A stretch of DNA of 33,714 nucleotides from Verrucomicrobiota bacterium (GTDB taxonomy: Bacteria > Verrucomicrobiota > Verrucomicrobiia > Palsa-1439): positions 1 through 33,714 of the forward strand of contig VHCW01000051.1 in NCBI GenBank assembly GCA_016871575.1. Direction: 5' to 3'. The notes beneath the pieces were generated by a model that saw only the letters and a program-made list of their open reading frames with translations, searched no databases and was not told where the DNA came from. This document shows, in pieces, positions 25,066 through 32,573 of this stretch (position 1 is the first letter of the stretch; the number at the start of each line of letters is the position of its first letter). Made by a program: the position numbers and the translations under genes.

Positions 25066-26505
25066 CTACCAAACGATTTCCAAGGCGTGAACTATTTTCC
25101 GGTAGCGTTCGTACTTCTCCGCCATGGAAGAGCGCGGTTCGTGACGGCGCGCGATCTTCGTCATCGCCTTCACCGCCTCCGCGTAGCTGGCGTAACATCC
25201 CGCTGCAACGGCTGCCGCGATGGCTGCGCCGAGCGCGCCGAGTTCGCTTCCCGCCGGCACCTCGACGGGAATCTGGAAACAATCGGCAAACAGTTGCACC
25301 CACACCTCGCTGCGGGCCGCCCCGCCGGTGAAACGCACGACTTCCGGCGGCGGACGGAATTGAAGGAGGCGTTGCAGATGCCAATGGTGGGCGAACACGA
25401 TTCCTTCATAAACCGCCCGCAACACGTCAGCGCGCGTGTGCCGGCCTTCGAGGCCGACGAGTGACGCTTTCGCCGACGGATGCGCGTTGGAACCGTACAG
25501 GAACGGCACAAACACAAGGCGCGGATCCGTTGCCGCTGTCGTGACGAGTTTGTTGCATTCGTCGTAGGAAATTCCGTAGTCGGCAAGGAACCATTCCAGG
25601 TTCGCCGTCGAGGTCGGACTGGCTTCGAGCATCAGGTAGTAGCCGGGAATGCTGTAGCACGAACTCATAAACAGGTCCTTGTCCACCAGCGGCTGTTTCG
25701 CGATGTACTGGCTGATGCCCCACGTGCCGGCAACGACGGTCATCTGCTGTTCGTCCACCAATCCCGCGGCCAGCCCGCAAGCATCCACATCAAACATCCC
25801 GCCGGCGACCGGCGTTCCGGCCGCGAGGCCGGTCGCAGCGGCAGCTTGGGGCGTGACCTTGCCGCAAATCTCCGCCGTCTTCGCCAGCGGCGGCAACAGT
25901 CGCTGCATCTCGCCGATGCCGAACGCCTCCAACACGCTCGCGTCGTACTGGGCCGTCACGACGTTCATCAAGCTCGTGGCCGACATGTCGCTCAACTCCG
26001 CCCGCGCCTCGCCGGTGAGCCTGAACCGAATGTAGTCTTTGCACATCAACGCCCATTTTGTCCGTCTCAACGTCTCCGGCTCGTTGTCGCGCAGCCATGC
26101 CAGTAAGGCGTTCGGTTGCCCCGGCCAAAGGCACTGAGCGGTCTTTGGCAGCACGTTCTCCCACACGCCCTCGGCGCGCCAACGTTCGATGTGGCGTTGT
26201 GCCCGGTTGTCAGTCGAATAAATCCCGTTGCGGACCGGCAGGCCGTCGTGCCCGACAAGATATAGCCCGTTTCCGTGGCCCGACCCCGCGATGCAGGCGA
26301 TGTCGCGCGGGTTGATCCGCGATTTGACAAGCACCTCGCGGATGGCCTCGGCGGTGCCGTGCCAGAGAGTGTTGGCGTCGCGCTCGTGCGGCGCCGCCAT
26401 CCCGGCCTTTCGGCCCGCGACAGCGACCTCGTCGCCGTTGAGCGTGAAGAGCGCAGCCTTCGAGACAGTGCCGCCGTTGTCAATGCCTAGCAGGTACTGG
26501 GGCAT
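25066..26505 (-). CDS. FGGY-family carbohydrate kinase (xylulose/L-xylulose kinase-like)
   Basis: A 479-residue sugar kinase. The N-terminal phosphate motif is LGIDNGGTVSKAALF, with DNGGT as in LyxK-like members rather than the more common DxGT. The catalytic Asp is in GGMFDVDACGLAAG. The second domain has VVAGTWGISQYI and the adenosine motif FTGGAARSEVWVQLFADCFQ followed by EVPAGSELGALGAAIAA. The length is typical. FGGY kinases phosphorylate pentuloses, hexuloses, glycerol or similar; LyxK-type is my best guess. No isomerase, epimerase or transporter lies nearby. The two exported propeller proteins follow in the same direction. Confidence 0.93.
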   Translation of the reverse strand: MPQYLLGIDNGGTVSKAALFTLNGDEVAVAGRKAGMAAPHERDANTLWHGTAEAIREVLVKSRINPRDIACIAGSGHGNGLYLVGHDGLPVRNGIYSTDNRAQRHIERWRAEGVWENVLPKTAQCLWPGQPNALLAWLRDNEPETLRRTKWALMCKDYIRFRLTGEARAELSDMSATSLMNVVTAQYDASVLEAFGIGEMQRLLPPLAKTAEICGKVTPQAAAATGLAAGTPVAGGMFDVDACGLAAGLVDEQQMTVVAGTWGISQYIAKQPLVDKDLFMSSCYSIPGYYLMLEASPTSTANLEWFLADYGISYDECNKLVTTAATDPRLVFVPFLYGSNAHPSAKASLVGLEGRHTRADVLRAVYEGIVFAHHWHLQRLLQFRPPPEVVRFTGGAARSEVWVQLFADCFQIPVEVPAGSELGALGAAIAAAVAAGCYASYAEAVKAMTKIARRHEPRSSMAEKYERYRKIVHALEIVW

Positions 26506-26639
26506 GGCTTTTCTTTAGCAACGGGGGAGTGTGGGAGGCGAGAAGATTCTTTCACTACGCTTCCACAACCATTCAGGCAGCTAGTGGAGAGGCGCATTGC
26601 TTTGGAAGGAGAAATGAGAGTAGTAATGAGGGCGATACT

Positions 26640-27809
26640 ATGAAGACGCACGGCGTTATTGTCATCGGCGGCTACATCAACGGCCTTGGCTTGTTGCGCG
26701 CGTTGGCGTCGCGAGGGATTCCCAGGGCAGTCATCACAACGAAACCCTACGACATCGCGCAATACTCGCGCTGTATCGCAGGTCACGCGGCGGCGCTGGA
26801 TTTGGGCGAACGTCCGGAATCGTTGTTGGAGGTCCTGGAGCGACGCGCCTCGGAATGGAAGGGTTGGGCGTTGTTGCCGTCCAACGACGAAGCGTTGGCG
26901 GCGTTGGCGCTGCATCATGAACGGCTTTCAGCGGCGCATCTCGTGATGGGGCCGATGCAGGGAGTGGCGGACTATTTTCTGGACAAGGCGAAGATGCTGG
27001 AGTTGGCGCGGGCCGTCGGACTGTCCGTCCCGCGTTGGTATCGTGACGCAGCGGGCGTGCCGTTTCCCGTGTTGGTCAAGCCATTGGCCGGGTACCGGTT
27101 TGCGCCGCGGTTTGGGTGCAAGCTGTTCGTGGCGCGAGACCGAAAGGCGTTGGATGCTTGCCTTGCCCAAGCCGCGGCGGCGGATTGTCCGTGCCTGTTG
27201 CAGGAATACGTTCCGGGACCGGATTCAGAGATTCATGTCTATTGCCTCTATGTGGACGGCAACGGCGAACCGAGCGCAGGTCTGACACTGCGCAAGCTTC
27301 GGCAAAGCCCGCCTTTTTTTGGCGTCGCGCGCATGATGGAACTCATTGAACACAACCCGGCCTTGCGCGAGGCAACCGTGGAGATGGCGCGTCGGATCGG
27401 TTTTCGCGGAATCCTGGAAGCGGAGTTCAAGCGTGACGCTCGCGATGGGACTTTCCGGTTCCTAGAGTTCAATGGACGCTCGATCCTTTCCAATGCGCTC
27501 TTGCGGAAGGGGGGGATGGATGTGGCATGGCTTGCGTGGTCGGATTACGTGGAAGGCCGTCCGGAGGTGGTGCGCGCGAACGGCTGGCCCGGCGTGTGGG
27601 TCAACCTGCATGCGGATCTGGCGTACTCGACGCTGTATCGCCATCTCGACCCGATCAGCCTGCGCGAGTTTGTGACGCCGTACCGTCGCCCGGTCCTTGA
27701 GGCGGTCTGGTCGTGGCGGGACCCGTTGCCGTTTGCGGTACAGTGGACGCGACTGCGCGGAACTTCCGCCCCGAAACGCGCGCCAACTCCGTCCGGTGCT
27801 CCGCTGTGA
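26640..27809 (+). CDS. ATP-grasp domain ligase
   Basis: A 389-residue ATP-grasp protein. The ATG at 26640 (MKTHGVIVIGGYINGLGLLRAL) is chosen because it opens the usual Rossmann-like N-domain; GAGGG lies about 8 nt upstream. Motifs: PVLVKPLAGYRFAPRFGCKLF (ATP-binding Lys), LLQEYVPGPDSEIHVYCLYVD (nucleotide-gripping Glu) and FRFLEFNGRSILSNALLRKGG (the E-x-N-x-R metal site). The C-terminal SWRDPLPFAVQW is typical of ATP-grasp proteins in polysaccharide or cell-surface loci. It should join a carboxylate to an amine or thiol through an acyl-phosphate; the substrates are unknown. Its last 155 bp overlap the convergent PaaK-like gene. Confidence 0.9.
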   Translation: MKTHGVIVIGGYINGLGLLRALASRGIPRAVITTKPYDIAQYSRCIAGHAAALDLGERPESLLEVLERRASEWKGWALLPSNDEALAALALHHERLSAAHLVMGPMQGVADYFLDKAKMLELARAVGLSVPRWYRDAAGVPFPVLVKPLAGYRFAPRFGCKLFVARDRKALDACLAQAAAADCPCLLQEYVPGPDSEIHVYCLYVDGNGEPSAGLTLRKLRQSPPFFGVARMMELIEHNPALREATVEMARRIGFRGILEAEFKRDARDGTFRFLEFNGRSILSNALLRKGGMDVAWLAWSDYVEGRPEVVRANGWPGVWVNLHADLAYSTLYRHLDPISLREFVTPYRRPVLEAVWSWRDPLPFAVQWTRLRGTSAPKRAPTPSGAPL

Positions 27810-29031
27810 TAAGCGCGTCGGCGCCCAGCAGACGGTCGAGCAGGGGACGGGCGCGTTCGAGGGCGCGCTGAAAGGAAGGCCCGTCCACGGTCACCAGCAT
27901 CAACGAGAACCGACGGGGTTCGTGCTGCGTAAGTTGGTACTGGAGCACCTCGCGGTCGTCCTTGAACACCTGCCAGACCGCGCGCGGATGCACGTGCCGT
28001 CCATCGGCAAGCGGCAAAATGTCCTCCACGCGACCTTCGAGTTCCGAAAGCACGCGGAACGTGCGTCCACAAGGACAAGGCACCGGCGAGATTGAGCCGA
28101 GATCACCGATCGGATAGTTGAGCAACACGGTTGCGCGGTTGATGAGATTGCTGATGACGACTTGGCCTTGTTGTCCCGGCGGAAGGATGCGGACGTGACA
28201 CAGATCTTCGTGGATGTGAAAGCCACGGCGTTGTTCGCAGAAGAAGCCGATCTTGAAGGACTCGACGGCGTTGTAACGCGACATCACGGGAATCCCGAAC
28301 TGTTCCTCGATGAACTCGCGCGCCCCGTGCGGCAACGCCTCGCCCATGTACATCACCAACTGTGGCGGACGCAGCGCGAGGTTTCGGGCGGCCACCGCGC
28401 GAAAGAACAACGCGACCCAGCCTCCGTAGCCCACGAGGATGTCCGGGCGTTCCGTGTTCGCCAGCTCGACGATGCGTTCGATTGGTTCGGTCAGCGACAG
28501 CGTCCGCCGGCGCGGGCGGACGGGAAGCATCGTGTGTTGTTCGTAGAACGCGATGACTTTCTTGAACGTCGAGGTGTCGTAGCCGACGTAGAGTTCCTTC
28601 GGGCGGAACGAACCGCCGCAGAGCCGGTTCACGGGGTCGCGCTCGCGTTCGCCGTGCGGGATGTTCGCCAACAACGAGTCGTGGTCATGGTGAATCTCGA
28701 CGGGCGCGCCCGTCGAGCCGCTTGTGAGAAACGAAAGCGTCCGTCGCGCGTTCTCCGCCACGAACAGGCGCGGCTGAGCGCGAACCAGTTCCTTGTTGAG
28801 CACCGGCAGGCGGTCGAGTTCGGCTGCGCCCTTGATGCTGCGCGGGTCAATTCCCTCACGGGCGAACCACTCGCGATAATACGGAACGTGCCGGGCGGCG
28901 TGGCGGACGATGTCGCGAATGCGGCGGTCGCGGAGCGCGTCGAGTTTCTCGCGCGGGTAAAACGGGGCGCGCCGCTGGCCGCTCAACCAGTGCGCCGCGA
29001 TCACGGCGTTGCCTCGAAGGCGTTGGATCAT
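27655..29031 (-). CDS. PaaK/CapK-like adenylate-forming enzyme
   Basis: A 458-residue phenylacetate-CoA ligase-like protein. The ATG at 29031 (MIQRLRGNAV) has a strong GGAGGGG site 2-8 nt upstream. Adenylation motifs: the P-loop LSFLTSGSTGAPVEIHHD, YMGEALPHGAREFIEEQFG, RYNAVESFKIGFFCE, the Asp-bearing LNYPIGDLGSISPVPCPCGRT and LEGRVEDILPL. The C-terminus SGRKFRAVAS is the family end and carries the catalytic-type Lys. A 29-residue Pro/Thr/Gly tail follows. CapK-like relatives are found in capsule loci. It overlaps the Ldh2-like gene by ATGA and the ATP-grasp gene in antisense. Confidence 0.92.
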   Translation of the reverse strand: MIQRLRGNAVIAAHWLSGQRRAPFYPREKLDALRDRRIRDIVRHAARHVPYYREWFAREGIDPRSIKGAAELDRLPVLNKELVRAQPRLFVAENARRTLSFLTSGSTGAPVEIHHDHDSLLANIPHGERERDPVNRLCGGSFRPKELYVGYDTSTFKKVIAFYEQHTMLPVRPRRRTLSLTEPIERIVELANTERPDILVGYGGWVALFFRAVAARNLALRPPQLVMYMGEALPHGAREFIEEQFGIPVMSRYNAVESFKIGFFCEQRRGFHIHEDLCHVRILPPGQQGQVVISNLINRATVLLNYPIGDLGSISPVPCPCGRTFRVLSELEGRVEDILPLADGRHVHPRAVWQVFKDDREVLQYQLTQHEPRRFSLMLVTVDGPSFQRALERARPLLDRLLGADALITAEHRTELARVSGRKFRAVASTVPQTATGPATTRPPQGPGDGTASQTRAG

Positions 29032-30119
29032 TTCCCCTCCAGCAGAAACGGCGCGCCGCACGCCCGGCAGACCGCGCGCAGGTCTTCAACCACTCCCCGC
29101 GACAACGGAATCCCGCTCCGGCTTCGTTCCGCATAGGCAGCGCGTTCCGGATCGCCGGCAACGAGCACCGGCTGCAACGAGTCGAGCGGTTTCGTGGCGC
29201 GCAGATCGTCCACCAGACCGTCAATATCCGCGGCAAAGCCATCGCGGAACTGTTGCGGATCAAGCGCGAGAAAGAAATGGCCGACTCCCTCCATCGCGCC
29301 GGGGAGCAACGTGGCGAGAATCTGCATCGCCACGGCGAGGCCGTACCCTTTGTGGCCGCCCAGCGGTGTAAGGCGTCGCTGTTGGTAGGCGCGCCGCGGA
29401 TTGGTCACGGGATAACCTTTGGCGTCGAGCGCCCAGCCGACGGGGAGCGCGTCGCCGGTGCGCCACGCCTCAACCAGCCGTCCCAGCGGCACCGTGCTCG
29501 TCGCCATGTCGAGCACGAACGGCTCGTTGCGGGCCGACGGCGCGGCAAACGCGATGGGGTTTGTGCCGAGTTTTGCTTCGACACCAAATGTCGGCACGAC
29601 GGCCGGCTCGGCGGTGTCTGTGGTGACGAGGCCGATGAACCCGGATTGCGCCGCAATCAACGCGTATGCACCCGCGGCGCCGAAATGGCCGGAGTTGCGG
29701 ACGGCGACCGCGGCGAGTCCGGTCGCGCGGCACTTGGCAATGGCAAGTTTCATCGCCATGTCGGCGGGAACGTGCCCGAGTCCGCCACCGCCGTCGAGCA
29801 ATGCCGTGGTCGGACCGTCGCGGACCACTTCGATCTGCGGCTTCATCGTCAATGTGCCGGCGCGCAGCAACCGATGATAGTGCAACAACATTGCGCAGCC
29901 GTGAGAGTCAATCCCGTGCAGGTCGGCGTACATCATGTGATCGAGCGTGATCTTGGCGTGCTCGTCCGACATAGCCCACGCGCCGAGGATTGCCGCCATT
30001 TGCCGTCGGAGCATTTCGGAAGCAACCACCTGGCGCGGCCACCAGCCGAGCACCGGCAGGCCAAGCCTGTCTGCCACCAGAGAGAGAGTCCACAACGGCC
30101 CGGAGGTTCGCAATGACAT
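29028..30119 (-). CDS. Ldh2-family malate/L-lactate/L-sulfolactate-type dehydrogenase
   Basis: A 363-residue NAD(P)-dependent oxidoreductase of the Ldh2 family. Motifs: MMYADLHGIDSHGCAML (conserved DSHG), AVAVRNSGHFGAAGAYALIA (catalytic His), GTNPIAFAAP, FVLDMATSTVPLGRL and LGGHKGYGLAVAMQIL. It reduces or oxidises a 2-keto/2-hydroxy acid. The first 30 residues or so (to GWWPRQ) precede the normal family start, so an internal start (GTG or ATG near VVASEML) is possible. The loop between LLPGA and GHFFLALDP is shorter than I expect. Its stop overlaps the PaaK-like start, so a hydroxy/keto acid may be fed to that adenylating enzyme. Confidence 0.9.
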   Translation of the reverse strand: MSLRTSGPLWTLSLVADRLGLPVLGWWPRQVVASEMLRRQMAAILGAWAMSDEHAKITLDHMMYADLHGIDSHGCAMLLHYHRLLRAGTLTMKPQIEVVRDGPTTALLDGGGGLGHVPADMAMKLAIAKCRATGLAAVAVRNSGHFGAAGAYALIAAQSGFIGLVTTDTAEPAVVPTFGVEAKLGTNPIAFAAPSARNEPFVLDMATSTVPLGRLVEAWRTGDALPVGWALDAKGYPVTNPRRAYQQRRLTPLGGHKGYGLAVAMQILATLLPGAMEGVGHFFLALDPQQFRDGFAADIDGLVDDLRATKPLDSLQPVLVAGDPERAAYAERSRSGIPLSRGVVEDLRAVCRACGAPFLLEGK

Positions 30120-30195
30120 GCGCGGATTCTAGAAGCGCGCCAGAGACAGTCAAGCTGCATTGCATTTGTCCGCGGCTCGGGGTAAGAAGTGGCGC

Positions 30196-31188
30196 ATGAA
30201 TGTGCGAGGAAAAACTTATCGGGCGGTCTGGATGCCGGGCCGCGACGTCGTTGTCATTGACCAGCGGTTGTTGCCGCACCGGTTCAAGCTGTTGCGGTTG
30301 CGAAACCACCGTGAGACTGCGGAGGCAATCCGCAACATGACAATCCGCGGCGCCGGCACCATCGGCGCAACGGCGGCCTACGGCATGGCACAGGCGTTTC
30401 TCGAAGGCGTTTCACTCCCCAAAGCGTACGAAACACTGGTCACGACACGTCCAACGGCGGTGGACCTGAAGCACGCGCTCGACCGTGTGTTGGTTGAGGC
30501 GCACGATGCAAAGACGGCCGTCGCTGTCGCAGAGCGGATTGCCGATGAGTATGTCGCCCGGATGAAACGGATTGCTGAAATCGGCTGTCCGCTGATTCCC
30601 AAGAACGGGCGCGTTCTGACGCACTGCAACGCCGGCTGGCTGGCCATCGTGGACTGGGGGAGCGCCACCGCGCCAATTTATGCCGCGCATCGAAAAAGAC
30701 GCGGCGTCTTCGTGTGGGTGGACGAAACGCGTCCCCGTTGCCAAGGGGCGCACCTCACCAGTTGGGAACTGTTGAACGAAGGCGTCCCGCACAAGGTCAT
30801 TGCCGATAATGCTGCCGGATATTTCATGCGACATGGCGACGTGGATCTCTGCATTGTCGGGGCCGACCGGATTGCGGCCAACGGCGACACAGCCAACAAA
30901 CTCGGCACGTACGAAAAGGCGGTGCTCGCAAAAGAGAACGGCATTCCGTTTTACATCGCCGCACCCAGTTCGACGATTGACCCGCACTGTCCGAATGGCG
31001 ACTCCATTCCCATCGAGGAACGCAGCGAGGACGAAGTGCATTTCGTCGGCGAAACACGGGTGACACCGCGCGGCGCGCGCGCTGCCAACCCCGCGTTCGA
31101 TGTGACGCCCGCCAAGTACATCACCGGAATCATCACCGAACGCGGCATCCACAAGCCCGGCGAAGTACGGAAACTATGGAGGCAGTAA
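30196..31188 (+). CDS. mtnA: S-methyl-5-thioribose-1-phosphate isomerase
   Basis: A 330-residue MtnA of the eIF2B-like fold, which converts methylthioribose-1-phosphate to methylthioribulose-1-phosphate. The ATG at 30196 (MNVRGKTYRAVWMPG) fits the family start. Motifs: NMTIRGAGTIGATAAYGMA, the active-site Cys in VLTHCNAGWLA, WVDETRPRCQGAHLTSWEL and the active-site Asp in IVGADRIAANGDTANKLGTY, then APSSTID. It ends GIITERGIHKPGEV. No other methionine-salvage genes (mtnK, mtnB, mtnD) are in the window. The HAD phosphatase gene starts inside its 3' end (13-bp overlap). Confidence 0.96.
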   Translation: MNVRGKTYRAVWMPGRDVVVIDQRLLPHRFKLLRLRNHRETAEAIRNMTIRGAGTIGATAAYGMAQAFLEGVSLPKAYETLVTTRPTAVDLKHALDRVLVEAHDAKTAVAVAERIADEYVARMKRIAEIGCPLIPKNGRVLTHCNAGWLAIVDWGSATAPIYAAHRKRRGVFVWVDETRPRCQGAHLTSWELLNEGVPHKVIADNAAGYFMRHGDVDLCIVGADRIAANGDTANKLGTYEKAVLAKENGIPFYIAAPSSTIDPHCPNGDSIPIEERSEDEVHFVGETRVTPRGARAANPAFDVTPAKYITGIITERGIHKPGEVRKLWRQ

Positions 31189-31778
31189 TCTTCGACCTCG
31201 GCAACGTGCTGTTGCCGTTCAACTGGGGCCTCGCCGCGGAGAGGTTCGCGCTCCGCACAGGACGGAGCCTTCGCGAAGTGGACGATTACATCGTCACGAC
31301 GCCGTTCCTCAACGACCTTACGTTGGGGCGTATTGCGAAGGATGAGTACTTTCATGTTGTGGCGAAGGATTTTGAGTTTGACGGCAGCTACGAGGAATTT
31401 GCTGTCATCTGGTCGGACATCTTCACGACCGATGACGAGATGATCGCTCTGGCTTCACGATTGAAGGGGAGGTGCCGGCGTTATATCCTCTCGAACACGA
31501 GCGCGATCCACATGGATTTCATCTTTGCCAGATATCCGTTTATGCACACATTTGACGGATACATCCTTTCGCATGAAGTCGGCTTGCTGAAGCCGGACCG
31601 GCGCATTTACGAGGTCACGCTGCAACGGTTCGGATTGACGGCCTCGGAGGCGGTTTTCATAGACGATATACTGGCGAATGTTGAGGGGGCGCGCGCCGTG
31701 GGGATTCATGGCATCCATCATCGCAATGCACAGGGCACGCGAGAGGAGTTGACGAAACTCGGCATAGCCGGTATATAA
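31176..31778 (+). CDS. HAD-superfamily hydrolase (YihX-like phosphatase)
   Basis: A 200-residue subfamily IA HAD hydrolase. Motif I is VIFDLGNVLLPF: the nucleophile Asp is present, but the usual second Asp is Gly, as in YihX-like sugar-phosphate phosphatases. Motif II is YILSNTSAIHMDF, motif III the Lys in EVGLLKPDRRIYE, motif IV the paired Asp in AVFIDDILANVEGARAVG. The helical cap lies between residues 20 and 85. It overlaps mtnA by 13 bp, so translation is probably coupled. A role downstream of MtnA is possible but the substrate is not indicated. Confidence 0.92.
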   Translation: MEAVIFDLGNVLLPFNWGLAAERFALRTGRSLREVDDYIVTTPFLNDLTLGRIAKDEYFHVVAKDFEFDGSYEEFAVIWSDIFTTDDEMIALASRLKGRCRRYILSNTSAIHMDFIFARYPFMHTFDGYILSHEVGLLKPDRRIYEVTLQRFGLTASEAVFIDDILANVEGARAVGIHGIHHRNAQGTREELTKLGIAGI

Positions 31779-31796
31779 CCCGCGCCCGATTTCGGT

Positions 31797-31871
31797 TCCG
31801 CAGTAGCTCAATGGTGGAGCGAGTGACTGTTAATCACTAGGTTGAAGGTTCGAGTCCTTCCTGCGGAGCCA
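31797..31871 (+). tRNA. trnN: tRNA-Asn (anticodon GUU), CCA encoded
   Basis: A complete cloverleaf of 72 nt (31797-31868) plus an encoded CCA. The acceptor stem is TCCGCAG with CTGCGGA, the D stem GCTC with GAGC, the anticodon stem AGTGA with TCACT around loop CTGTTAA (anticodon GTT) and the T stem GAAGG with CCTTC around TTCGAGT. The discriminator base is G. It lies 18 bp after the HAD gene and 50 bp before the convergent toxin gene. It borders a toxin-antitoxin and restriction-modification block, so it is a candidate integration site. Confidence 0.97.
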
Positions 31872-31918
31872 ATTTTTCTTTTGCTTGCTTCTTCGGTCAT
31901 CGTCGGTGAACGCGATTC

Positions 31919-32305
31919 TCATGCGCGTTTCGAGTTGGCCTTCAACCACTCCGCGTAGGCGGCTTCGGACATTTCCCCGGCAGCCAAGGCCAGTGTCCGC
32001 ACGACAGCGTCAGCTTCCTCCGCCTGAAACCGGTAGCCATTGAGTTCGAGGAATGACACGGACGCGGTGAACCCGATTCGCTTGTTGCCGTCCACAAAGG
32101 GATGATTCTTCGCCAAGCCGAAGCCATAGCTGGCTGCAAGTTCAAAGACAGTTGGCTTTCCGTAGGCGAATAGATGTTGTGGCCGCGCCAAAGCTGAGTC
32201 AAGCAGATGCTCGTCGCGCAGTCCGGCCGACCCGCCAAATTGCGCCAGCAATTCCTCCTGCACGGCGAGCACGGTCTCGCGCAGCACCCAAACCGGCTCT
32301 TTCAC
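31919..32305 (-). CDS. doc: Doc-type (death-on-curing) Fic-fold toxin
   Basis: A 128-residue Doc protein with a GTG start that overlaps the antitoxin stop (GTGA). The Fic/Doc catalytic motif is NHPFVDGNKRIGFTAS, matching HPFxDGNKR with the active His. The N-terminal helices have the usual Doc pattern (GLRDEHLLDSALARPQHL). Doc of phage P1 phosphorylates EF-Tu and halts translation. Here the partner is an AbrB-like antitoxin rather than the P1-type Phd, a known but less classical pairing. It is convergent with tRNA-Asn. Confidence 0.95.
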   Translation of the reverse strand: MKEPVWVLRETVLAVQEELLAQFGGSAGLRDEHLLDSALARPQHLFAYGKPTVFELAASYGFGLAKNHPFVDGNKRIGFTASVSFLELNGYRFQAEEADAVVRTLALAAGEMSEAAYAEWLKANSKRA

Positions 32306-32532
32306 TTGGCCAATTCCCGGAGCGTGTTGCGGTAACGATTCAGAACGTCCTGCGCCACCGCCAACTGTCGCGCGACTTCGGCCCTATGTGGGCTGATGCG
32401 CAGGCTGCCATCGGCGGCTTCCGTGACGCTGACCGTGTCGCCCTCCCCGACCTTCAGATGACTAAGTGCCTGTTTGGGCAGGATCACGCCCACCGAGTTG
32501 CCGACCTTGCGGATTTTGAGTTCGAGTACCAT
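32302..32532 (-). CDS. AbrB/MazE-family antitoxin
   Basis: A 76-residue protein with a swapped-hairpin AbrB DNA-binding domain at the N-terminus (LKIRKVGNSVGVILPKQALSHLKVGEGDTVSVTE). A helical C-terminal part (EVARQLAVAQDVLNRYRNTL) probably wraps the Doc toxin. It precedes the toxin and overlaps it by 4 bp, the usual antitoxin-first order. Just upstream are two similar quasi-palindromic octamers that could be its operator. Confidence 0.93.
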   Translation of the reverse strand: MVLELKIRKVGNSVGVILPKQALSHLKVGEGDTVSVTEAADGSLRISPHRAEVARQLAVAQDVLNRYRNTLRELAK

Positions 32533-32538
32533 GTCTTC

Positions 32539-32566
32539 AGTGTAATCACAAATGTTATAACGTCAA
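32539..32566 (-). promoter_or_regulatory. Possible promoter and operator of the antitoxin-toxin pair
   Basis: On the minus strand TTGACG (32561-32566) is followed after 16 bp by TACACT (32539-32544). That places transcription start almost at the ATG at 32532, so the mRNA could be leaderless. Two related octamers, GTTATAAC (32554-32561, a perfect palindrome) and GTAATCAC (32542-32549), are spaced 12 bp centre to centre across the promoter, which suits autorepression by the antitoxin. Confidence 0.35.
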
Positions 32567-32573
32567 GCCGCCA

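Noticed and set aside
24018-25331. 437-codon open frame on the plus strand
   Set aside because: Antisense to the SMP-30-like gene and the kinase 3' end; Asp/Val/Ala-rich shadow composition.
30120-30195. SAM-type riboswitch before mtnA
   Set aside because: The spacer is only 76 bp and lacks the conserved riboswitch core.
31869-31900. Intrinsic terminator after tRNA-Asn
   Set aside because: A T-rich stretch follows the CCA, but there is no hairpin beyond the tRNA itself.
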